A stretch of DNA of 64,000 nucleotides. It comes from Megalobrama amblycephala. Lineage: Eukaryota; Chordata; Actinopteri; Cypriniformes; Xenocyprididae. This document shows, piece after piece, positions 56,601 through 64,000 of this stretch. A model generated the notes under the pieces. The model saw only the letters and a program-made list of their open reading frames with translations, was not told where the DNA came from and ran no database searches. The translations under genes were made by a program, and so were the position numbers. Each line of letters opens with the position of its first letter. The stretch's first letter is position 1. Location: positions 9,363,539-9,427,538 of the forward strand of contig NC_063050.1 of assembly GCF_018812025.1 (NCBI RefSeq), read 5' to 3'.

Positions 56601-59436
56601 GACTTATATTTAATATTGGGGGCATGCAAGTTATTTGTCATTTTTTTGAAGTAACGCAATAGTTACTTTCCCTGGTAATTAGTTACTTTTCTAATGATGT
56701 AACTCAGTTACTAACTCCGTTACTATTTGTGAGAAGTAACTAGTAACTATAACTAATTACTTTTTTAAAGTAACGTGCCCAACACTGCTTAGTTATAATA
56801 GTCAATGACCAATAATCTGGGTTAAGAGAATGTATTTTTTTACATAAAAAATCTTACATACTTCACCTTTAACAATCACAATAAATTAGACACCACAGAC
56901 TGTTTAGAGGATTAAATGTCACAGTTACTGAACAATCATTAACTCACACATGACATTTAAAGTCACAGGATCAGAGTATTTCTCTCCATGTTCATTGATG
57001 GATCTGCACTTGTATTCTCCACTGTCATCAGAGCTGATCTTTGAGATGTTGTAGATTCTTCCAGATCCTACAAAGATTCCTCCTTTATACCAGTAGAGTT
57101 TTGCAGGAGGGTTTGAATCACTGCTGCAGTTCAGAGTCACTGAATCTCCTGACACTATTTCACCAGATGGACTGATGGACACTGAGACACTCTTTGGAGG
57201 ATCTAAAAACATAGATGTTATTAACAATCACAATAAAGCTGCCATCACAGAAATATTTAGATATTTAATGTATTTAAATAAATTAGACATCACAGACTGT
57301 TTAGAGGATTTAATGTCAAAGTTACTGAACCATCATTAACTCACACATGACGTTTAAAGTCACAGCATCAGAGTATTTCTCTCCATGTTTATTTCTGGAT
57401 CTGCACTTGTATTCTACACTGTCATCAGATCTGATCTTTGAGATGCTGTAGATTCTTCCAGATCCTACAAACTTTCTTCCTTTAACCCATCTGATTTCTG
57501 CAGGAGGGTTTGAATCACTGCTGCAGATCAGAGTCACTGAATCTCCTGACACTATTTCACCAGATGGACTGATGGACACTGAGACACTCTTTGGTGGATC
57601 TAAAAAAGAGAAAAATGAACATTCACAATAAATATTAGAAAAAATATGAATTTGAAAATTTTAAACAATGTGCAGATGATCATTAACTCACACATGACAT
57701 TTAAAGTCAGAGTATCAGAGTATTTCTCTCCATGTTCATTGATGGATCTGCACTTGTATTCTCCACTGTCATCAGAGCTGATCTTTGAGATGCTGTAGAT
57801 TCTTCCAGATCCTACAAACGTTCCTCCTTTATACCAGTAGAGTTTTGCAGGAGGGTTTGAATCACTGCTGCAGATCAGAGTCACTGAATCTCCTGACACT
57901 ATTTCACCAGATGGACTGATGGACACTGAGACACTCTTTGGAGGATCTGAAAACATAGATGTTATTAACAATCACAGTAAAGCTGCCATCACAGACAATA
58001 TTTAGATATTTAATGTATTTAAATAAATTAGACATCACAGACTGTTTAGAGGATTTAATGTCAAAGTTACTGAACCATCATTAACTCACACATGACGTTT
58101 AAAGTCACAGCATCAGAGTATTTCTCTCCATGTTTATTTCTGGATCTGCACTTGTATTCTCCACTGTCATCAGATTTGATCTTTGAGATGCTGTAGATTC
58201 TTCCAGATCCTACAAACTTTCTTCCTTTAACCCATCTGATTTCTGCAGGAGGGTTTGAATCACTGCTGCAGATCAGAGTCACTGAATCTCCTGACACTAT
58301 TTCACCAGATGGACTGATGGACACTGAGACACTCTTTGGTGGATCTAAAAAAAGAGAAAAATGAACATTCACAATAAATATTAGAAAAAATATGAATTTG
58401 AAAATTTTAAACAATGTGAAGATGATCATTAACTCACACATGACGTTTAAAGTCACAGCATCAGAGTATTTCTCTCCATGTTTATTTCTGGATCTGCACT
58501 TGTATTCTCCACTGTCATCAGATCTGATCTTTGAGATGCTATAGATTCTTCCAGATCCTACAAACGTTCTTCCTTTAACCCATCTGATTTCTGCAGGAGG
58601 GTTTGAATCACTGCTGCAGATCAGAGTCACTGAATCTCCTGACACTATTTCACCAGATGGACTGATGGACACTGAGACACTCTTTGGTGGATCTGAAAAC
58701 ATAGATGTTATTAACAATCACATTAAAGCTGCCATCACAGACAATATTTAGATATTTAATGTATTTAAATAAATTAGACATCACAGACTGTTTAGAGGAT
58801 TTAATGTCAAAGTTACTGAACCATCATTAACTCACACATGACATTTAAAGTCACAGCATCAGAGTATTTCTCTCCATGTCTATTGATGGATCTGCACTTG
58901 TATTTTCCACTGTCATCAGAGCTGATCTTTAAGATGTTGTAGATTCTTCCAGATCCTACAAACGTTCCTCCTTTAAACCAGCTGATTTCTGCAGGAGGGT
59001 TTGAATCACTGCTGCAGATCAGAGTCACTGAATCTCCTGACACTATTTCACCAGATGGACTGATGGACACTGAGACACTCCTGGGTGGATCTAAAAAAGA
59101 GAAAAATGAACATTCACAATAAATATTAGAAAAATATGAATTTGAAAATTTTAAACAATGTGCAGATGATCATTAACTCACACATGACATTTAAAGTCAG
59201 AGTATCAGAGTATTTCTCTCCATGTCTATTGATGGATCTGCACTTGTATTCTCCACTGTCATCAGAGCTGATCTTTGAGTTGCTGTAGATTCTTCCAGAT
59301 CCTACAAACATTCCTCCTTTAAACCAGCTGATTTCTGCAGGAGGGTTTGAATCACTGCTGCAGATCAGAGTCACTGAATCTCCTGACACTATTTCACCAG
59401 ATGGACTGATGGAGATCACTGGTTTCTCTGGAGGAT
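47651..59436 (-). CDS. Multi-Ig CD22/FcR-like receptor, 5'-incomplete
   Basis: Inferred leukocyte receptor. Seven C2-type Ig exons of exactly 255 bp, each phase 1-1: 59436-59182, 59090-58836, 58692-58438, 58344-58090, 57946-57692, 57599-57345, 57202-56948. Typical reading is [14 protein letters not shown], then [13 protein letters not shown](F/V)KG, DSGEYKC and SDAVTLNV. Next come a damaged Ig end (about 55227-55270), a membrane exon 55142-55049 ([14 protein letters not shown] followed by nine Ile), a basic exon 54941-54896 ([15 protein letters not shown]) and a tail exon 48068-47990 ([21 protein letters not shown]-like). A tentative last exon is 47754-47651. Phases agree at each join. Introns hold a hAT-type, an LTR and a Tc1 element. 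No V domain or signal peptide was found up to 64,000, so the 5' end is missing or outside the window. Confidence 0.65.
48209..49793 (+). mobile_element. Defective Tc1-like transposon
   Basis: 1,585 bp with long inverted repeats (roughly 200 bp) starting CAGTGGTGGTCAGAATTATTGG, flanked by TA on both sides (48207-48208, 49794-49795). It lies in the tail intron of the multi-Ig receptor. Confidence 0.92.
48594..49443 (+). pseudogene. Tc1-like transposase remnant
   Basis: An N-terminal helix-turn-helix part is open at 48594-48791 ([32 protein letters not shown], then GRGR). After that come stops, frameshifts and an AT-rich insertion (about 49100-49150). A later piece at 49156-49443 resembles the catalytic half ([26 protein letters not shown]). 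Not functional. Confidence 0.85.
49796..51864. other. Intronic, no exon recognised
   Basis: AT-rich intron of the multi-Ig receptor. The stretch about 50890-51210 has an open minus-strand frame but reads like a dispersed repeat. Poly-T/A runs lie near 50680-50740 and 51634-51650. Confidence 0.45.
52232..52515 (+). repeat. Internal-sequence block inside the 5' LTR
   Basis: Copy of 53921-54125 (shared TTCTCCAAGAAC…TTTGGGGGG, then GACCTGAGGGTGGGGAG…) lodged within the 5' LTR, followed by a repeat of the LTR part CCTGTTACCTGTTTACGATCC. It also carries extra Trp-Leu-Pro-Lys-Pro-type coding repeats not present in the interior copy. Confidence 0.75.
52775..53554 (+). CDS. Gag-like ORF of the LTR element
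   Basis: 259 residues from ATG 52775, the first in-frame start after the LTR; the frame is open further left into the LTR. The N-terminal third is gag/capsid-like ([48 protein letters not shown]). The rest is low-complexity: [12 protein letters not shown] and HSSSPAA-type short repeats. Would form the particle shell. It ends at TAG 53552-53554, after which the same frame stays open. Confidence 0.65.
   Translation: MSISSISMDPAIRLIRLRQGNCTLEDHIQKFLDIAYYADWPDCALIDFLCDGINQPLQNKLRQEGLRSSLTCFLDYALLSVGSAFTVGVAEKCDTSLNHVMAAAPKDIYKMAATIITTPSQVSADLPEPRQVTVDLHEPSQATVDLCEPSQVQVKLPESRHVPADRPESRHVSGSVRERRGFRSSVADPSLMSTRAAGIPKPPPPASHSSSPVATHSSSPAAAHSSSPAAAHSSLPVAMHSGSLDAMDKMAAPLVSVNI
53555..54403 (+). CDS. 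Pro-rich basic ORF downstream of gag-like ORF
   Basis: In frame with the gag-like ORF and separated from it only by the TAG at 53552-53554. First ATG 53645. Contains a basic patch ([10 protein letters not shown]), [12 protein letters not shown] repeats and Trp-Pro repeats, then runs into the 3' LTR. May be a stop-readthrough extension of gag or simply the decayed second half of one ORF. Confidence 0.45.
   Translation, partial: PAPASESAPASGSAPEPAPAHAPAASSTEEVNTEPPPHPRKRRKRRKKASFFLQGSEAFPEPAVGPETTPEVFLAPPKRLALPASPKLLALPASSKLPPLPAPPKRLALPAPPKLLVHEHATFSKNFFWGGHRPEGGEFRGGEPTGGDPTRPLPLTDYELLWPLMDSDPLWSSTDFVPPWPPKPSDPPWLPKFLDLHWGPRSCLHASLQCTHPPSPSTPSMPSTSRGRAFRKGGRYVMMCQISICSCQFPDHISHNPSCQSHVHSTPITCCHIQLSHHLDYK
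54896..54941 (-). other. Juxtamembrane exon of the multi-Ig receptor
   Basis: Acceptor TTTTGACAG, 46 bp, donor GAG|GTGAGG. It joins the membrane exon in phase 2 and ends in phase 0, exactly as the 34-bp juxtamembrane exon of CD22-like gene 1. Encodes [15 protein letters not shown], a basic stop-transfer-like sequence. Confidence 0.6.
55049..55142 (-). other. Membrane exon with (ATC)8 poly-isoleucine
   Basis: Acceptor CTCTTTCAG, donor AT|GTAAAT, phase 1 in and phase 2 out, as in CD22-like gene 1. Eight ATC codons plus one ATA give nine consecutive Ile within a roughly 24-residue hydrophobic segment. On the plus strand this is a (GAT)n microsatellite. Confidence 0.65.
55227..55270 (-). pseudogene. 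3' remnant of the last Ig exon of the multi-Ig receptor
   Basis: Encodes only the closing strand of a C2 domain (GSDAVTVT) followed by donor ACAG|GTGAAG. The sequence breaks at an inverted repeat GATCCGTCA…TGACGGATC (55247-55268); further right nothing Ig-like is seen until exon 56948-57202. Confidence 0.55.
55362..56787. mobile_element. hAT-type DNA transposon remnant
   Basis: 1,426 bp with inverted ends CAGTGTTGGGCAGTAACGCG and GTAACGTGCCCAACACTG. The 8-bp flanks are CTTATAAT and CTTAGTTA, only partly alike, so the target duplication is uncertain. Contains a short BED-finger-like ORF. Sits between the last intact Ig exon and the membrane exon of the multi-Ig receptor. Confidence 0.8.
55637..55813 (+). 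pseudogene. BED-finger-like fragment of a hAT transposase
   Basis: 58 residues beginning [16 protein letters not shown], with a CKLC pair as in BED zinc fingers. It stops before the His pair and the catalytic domain. The rest of the transposase is not seen. Confidence 0.5.
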
Positions 59437-61029
59437 CTATAGGTGAAATGTTATATTAAATCATAGTTTATCAGTTTATTCAGTTTATCACTGAAAATCT
59501 TGTGTCAAGGAAAACTCTGAGTTGAAACTTTTACACTGGAACTTTGAAGATTTTCATGATCGATTCACTCGCACTGAGTCTGATTCAATTAATCTCAAAT
59601 GTGTTCAGTGAGGTTAAGATTTGTACTTCATGCATTTAAAAGAGTCAGTAAATCATTTTTTTATTAACCTCACTCTGTGTATTGTGTGTGACTGAAAGAG
59701 TCAAACTCATTCATTTCAAGAAAGCCCACATACTTTTGTCCATGTACTTTATAGCATTACCCCACTAAAAAATGTATGTTCCCAGAATGTTCTCAGATCG
59801 TCCCCACTGGTGTCATGGGCGTTACCTGGTAAAGTTCCCAGAACGTTCTGAGATGGACATGATGTGGAATTATTTTAAGGATTGGGGGACGTTATTTGGC
59901 GGATTCAGGATGTTCTCTGAACATTTAGGGAACCATATTTTATTTGGAAATTTGATGTTTACACTCATGTAAATTCTGTTTTGTCCTTTTACTACAAATT
60001 GATTAGATGTCTAATCCAGGTTTATGTCTTCTCAATGATGATTCTAACTCCTGTATGATTTCATTAAAGAAGAGAATGTTGATTGCTGGATTTACAGCTG
60101 CAAAAAGACAATAATACAAAACTGGTTTACTCTGCACATGCGTGCAGAAACATATTGGATTCACATAAAATAATGACTTCTGAATGTACAACAGCATGAA
60201 TTAACTAGGCTACACCTAGTACCATTGATGCATGGCAATGTTTTTTTTTTTTTTTTCCCAACATTTTAGACTATGTAAAAGAATGACCATATAATGTATG
60301 TTTTTTCTGTCCTTCTCTTCCTTTTTTCTTTCAGATTGTAAAATTAATGATAATATGTATGTTAATAATACATTTTACAAAAAACAAAACAACTTTATAC
60401 AGGTCTTTTCTGGATAAATCATTTCTGTGAATGCAAATCTCTTGCAGTTAATCATTAGCTAACAACAGCGCATGAGCTAATGTCACTACTGTATCACTGC
60501 ACTGCAACAGTTACTGCCTTGACTGAAGCACAGGCTCTACTCTCCAGCACAATGGTAACCTCACAAAACTCAGAGAACAGAAACAGAACATTAAACACTA
60601 ACAGATCTCTAGATCTCAGCATCTTCACTTATTACAAACCAGTATGACTTTATTTCTTTTCATTTAAAGCTTCTTATTAAGAATTAACAGAGGTTTAGAT
60701 TTTGATGTTTTATTGAAGGGCAGATTTACCTAGCCCTATCACCTAACGACTACAGCCCCATTGACTCCCTGTGCCAGTGCATTGATGAAATTAAAAATTG
60801 GATGTGCCTAAACTTCCTTCAGTTAAACAAAGACTTGTTTGAATAAGGGGACAAACCATGGGGAAATTTGAGCTGTAGTAGATGGTTAAGATATCTCTGG
60901 ATTTCAGTCAGGACACTTTCCAAAGGGGAAATTTAAACTGCGTTGCATAGATAAGATATGTGGTGCAGTTTGAGGTGTCTTGGCAAAAGGGGAGATTGAA
61001 ACTTTGTTTATCGTTTTGAAGTGCCTTAA
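59437..61029. other. Upstream flank of the multi-Ig array
   Basis: No V-domain or signal-peptide exon was recognised. About 59760-59950 is a GTTCCCAGAACGTTCTGAG-type short repeat related to 21060-21240. Poly-T near 60241-60257. Confidence 0.5.
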
Positions 61030-62798
61030 CCCTCAGGGGTCTGAGGATTTTTGGGGCCATGGAGAAGTTTTGACATGCCCTGACATTTGTGCTTTTTTCA
61101 GTTGTTCATAAACATATTAATGGAAAAAGTGTCATTACACTGTATTCAGCACAAACTAGGCTATAATAATATGTGAGGAACATGTATGTACATGTTTGTG
61201 TTTTTGAAGGAATAACGTTTATGCGTGGTTATTGAAAAAACAAAAAACTTAAGTCACTGAAATAAGGCCAAAAAAAGTATATTAAAACTGTGTTCATAAG
61301 ACTTCTAGGTATTGGAGGTTGTAGACTAGAGTTTTTGCTTCAGAATGAAGTAAAAATTATCCTTCCTACTCCTTCATATAAAACAATAGAGAGATTTAAA
61401 TTTTCTAAGACACTTTTGGTCAAGAAACACAGTATGCGAGGAGGCGGGAATCCTCATGTATAATGGGTGATTCTCACCTGAGAAGACAAAAGAATTGAAT
61501 AATAATGACCTGAAATGACTTGCATATTAATGAGGCCTTTCAGTCAGGTAGGCTGTGAAAAAACCCTCTGTGATCATGCTAATAACAGGATTAAAGTCCA
61601 CTCAGGACAAAAAAAAACATGATTTTTGTGATCTCATGCATGCACGTATTATTGCACATGATATGAAGAAAATTGTGTATAGGCCTATGTTAAATTACAC
61701 TACCAGTCAAAAGATTGAACACATTATAATGCCATTATAATGTTTTTAAAAGAAGTCTCAAGTCTCTAACCAAATAATGGTTTTCTATTTTAATATACTT
61801 TAAAATATAATGTATTTCTGTGATGCAAAGCGTCTGAACATTCCTACCTCTAGGGCATTTCATATAGGCTACTATATTTGTTATATTATAGAGCCTAAAT
61901 GTTGATGTGCAGTTGACAAACTATACATCATTAAAAAGATCTAAGACTCAAGCTTCACATTTTGACTCTTAAAATCTTATATTGACCATAATTTCTTAAT
62001 ATGCTTAAAAGCATACACATTTGGAGAAATATTGATGGATTCCCATATGTTTATATCAATTTTCTATACAGAAGTAATATTTATTATTCTATATTTATTG
62101 TCATCATTATGAGCGCTGGATGCTGTGTTTTTAATTCATTTGCAGCCGGAGGGCGCTCTGCCCCTTTTGTCCACAAATGCCTCAGTAAAAGAAGAGGAAT
62201 ATCATGTGACAATCAAGGAACTAACAGAGGCAAGAGATCGCTAAATATGGCTATTCAAAACACTTTTGAAGATAATAAATACACGATTGAGACGATGAAT
62301 GCATGTATTGCCTCTGAATTTGCGTCTGAATAGCGCTGGCTCTGTGGGTGTGGCCGCATTAGCGGATAATGAGCTGAATCACAGACTTCTGACATGGCTC
62401 TTTTTTCATACAGATTACATAAACACAGAAGGTTTGTTTTCGATTTGACTTACATGTTTTAAAACCTGACATCTTAACGTTTTTTTAGACATAAGTGTAA
62501 TTTTTTTGTCATTAGTATTCACTAAGTTACAGTTAATTTTCTAAGAACTATCAGATTGGAGTTCGTTCAGAGGGAGAGGAGAGATCACGCATCATGTTAG
62601 TTTTCTTTATTTTACAAGGAGCACAACATTTTGTTTTTACTCTGAGTGTACACAAATGAAAGAAGATATTCCACAGATTAAAATGGTGTATAACTCTTAA
62701 TTGTATGTGCAACATTGACGGAGTATTTTGAGTCTCTTTCACACTGATAAGAAAAAACCACGGTGGTATCGCCGGCGATACCTTCAGACCTCAGAGTG
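61030..62798. mobile_element. piggyBac-like non-autonomous element
   Basis: 1,769 bp flanked by TTAA on both sides (61026-61029, 62799-62802). Ends CCCTCAGGGGTCTGAGG and, inverted, CACTCTGAGGTCTGAAGG. No transposase frame recognised; the 110-codon frame at 62001-62333 has no known features. A partial reverse-oriented relative lies at 39362-40071. Confidence 0.75.
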
Positions 62799-62802
62799 TT
62801 AA

Positions 62803-63942
62803 CAGGTAGCAGTCCTGTTGTGTGGGCAAGATCCATTCAGATCCGCTCTGATGGATAGATCCGTTTAGATCCACTCTGACGAACAACAACAACAACAACA
62901 CAAAACTCCCTAAGACTTCCTAGCTCTTCCATTTGTTTTTACTGTTATTTCTATTCCTTATGTTCTATTTTTATTATTCTTCTTTATGTAAAGCACTTTG
63001 AATTACCATTGTGTATGAAATGTGTTATACAAATAAAATTGCCTTGCTTTGAAAGTAATAACATTTAAAGTCACCATTATGGAGGTGAGCGTTTGTTTTG
63101 ATGGGCTCTTGACTCGACTTTTTAACATAAGTTTTTCTCCAGCTGTTCTATCTGTGTTTCTGAAGCACATTTGTTATAACAAAAACTGCAAGAACAAATG
63201 TGATCAGATAAATCTGATAATTATTAATAATGATTCCATCATCACCATCTAGTGGCCTTATTCACTGATATTTGAATATATTCATTTTGTAGCACTATAA
63301 TACTATTGCATAAAATCATGTCCTGCTTTGATATTTTGAAAGTAAAGAATCAAGAGCCCAACTAAAGCAAACACTCACCTCTATAACTGTGCATTCAAAC
63401 TTCATTATCTTCAATAAAACATCAACATCTAAACCTCTGTTAATTCTCATTCAAGTTTCATATGAAAGAAATAATGTCATACAGGTTTGCATTAAGTGTG
63501 GATGCTGAGACCTAGAGCAGTGTTTCTCTCTTGGAGGAGCACCAGCTCTGAACATGTGTGTGTCTCCCTATATCTGACACATCCAGTCTCTACTAATGAG
63601 CTCATGAGTTGAATCAGGTGTGTTAGATGAAGGAGACATACATAGTGTGCAGGACTGGGGGTCTTCCAGGACAGGTTTGAGAAACACTTGTTGCTCTATT
63701 TAAAGGCAGTATCTGTGTAATCGCTGATGCAGTGACACAGTAGTGACATTAGCTCATGTATGTGTGCCATTAATGGTTGATTACAAGAGATTTACATTTT
63801 ATAGAAAATATATGTGAAATTTTTAGACATTTAGACATGCTTTTTTTATGCATTCTGACTTGTTTACACTGTTAAAGAGTTGGATTCTCTTTCTAAACGT
63901 CCAAAGTTTAAAAAAAAAAAAAAAGTTAAATGAATGACAGAG
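62803..63942. other. Intergenic with MITE-like repeat
   Basis: About 63500-63690 resembles the repeat at 18835-18950 (GAATCAGGTGTGTTAGATGA…GGACAGGTTTGAGAAACAC). Simple AAC repeats at 62882-62900. No gene recognised. Confidence 0.45.
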
Positions 63943-64000
63943 GTTCCCTTTCGATACTTCACTCGTACTGCGTATGGGGAAAAGCTCCTTTTTCCTCGAT
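63943..64000 (+). mobile_element. Start of a further DIRS-type element, cut by the window end
   Basis: Opens GTTCCCTTTCGATACTTC, matching the end motif of the gag-only DIRS element and the two end remnants. Only 58 bases are visible. Confidence 0.45.

Noticed and set aside
62001..62333. 110-codon frame inside the piggyBac-like element as a transposase
   Set aside because: Far too short, lacks the Asp-rich catalytic pattern, and is not supported by the related fragment at 39362-40071.
60000..64000. Signal peptide and V-domain exons of the multi-Ig receptor
   Set aside because: Looked for minus-strand Cys-x-Y…YxC-type V exons and leader exons upstream of 59436 and found none convincing.

Overview
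This is teleost fish nuclear DNA, most likely a cyprinid (carp/minnow family); the species cannot be read from the sequence. The evidence is split genes with phase-1 immunoglobulin (Ig) exons, AT-rich introns and a dense load of fish-type transposons (DIRS, Tc1, hAT, piggyBac, LTR). No bacterial genes, tRNA, rRNA or CRISPR array were recognised.

The host genes are leukocyte-type Ig receptors. (1) At 1-4.0 kb on the plus strand lies the 3' part of a CD300/pIgR-like (CMRF35-like) receptor: one V-type domain, a membrane segment and a cytoplasmic tail that runs into a 33-unit, 35/36-bp tandem repeat. (2) From 4.5 to 44 kb lies a block present three times. Each unit holds a broken CD300-like gene (+) converging on a CD22/Siglec-like gene (-). 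Unit 1 (about 4.7-21.2 kb) has a complete-looking CD22-like gene whose tail exons (7.9-8.3 kb) are separated from its membrane exon (16.7 kb) by nested transposons. Unit 2 (about 21.3-39.3 kb) has a paralogue with a stop codon formed exactly at the membrane-exon splice junction. Unit 3 (about 40.7-44.2 kb) has lost all Ig exons and keeps only an orphan leader exon. (3) From 47.6 to 59.4 kb on the minus strand lies a third receptor: seven near-identical 255-bp C2-type Ig exons, a membrane exon with nine consecutive isoleucines encoded by an (ATC)n microsatellite, a basic juxtamembrane exon and a distal tail exon with an ITIM-like Tyr motif. Its V domain and signal peptide were not found.

Mobile DNA: two near-full DIRS tyrosine-recombinase retrotransposons lie in opposite orientation (9,581-15,718 and 21,747-27,851). 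Their inverted terminal repeats and internal complementary regions are visible, and each is disabled in a different gene. There is also a 2.07-kb gag-only DIRS derivative (44,514-46,584), a DIRS end repeat in units 1 and 2, and the start of another at the window end. Other elements are a long-terminal-inverted-repeat DNA transposon, a defective Tc1 element, a gag-only LTR element with a rearranged 5' LTR, a solo LTR, a hAT-type element, a piggyBac-like element plus a fragment, and several MITE-like repeats. Comparing the three units gives empty sites for both large DIRS insertions, so both came after the duplication.

All exon joins are inferred from splice signals, reading phase and protein pattern. 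They have not been tested against transcripts.
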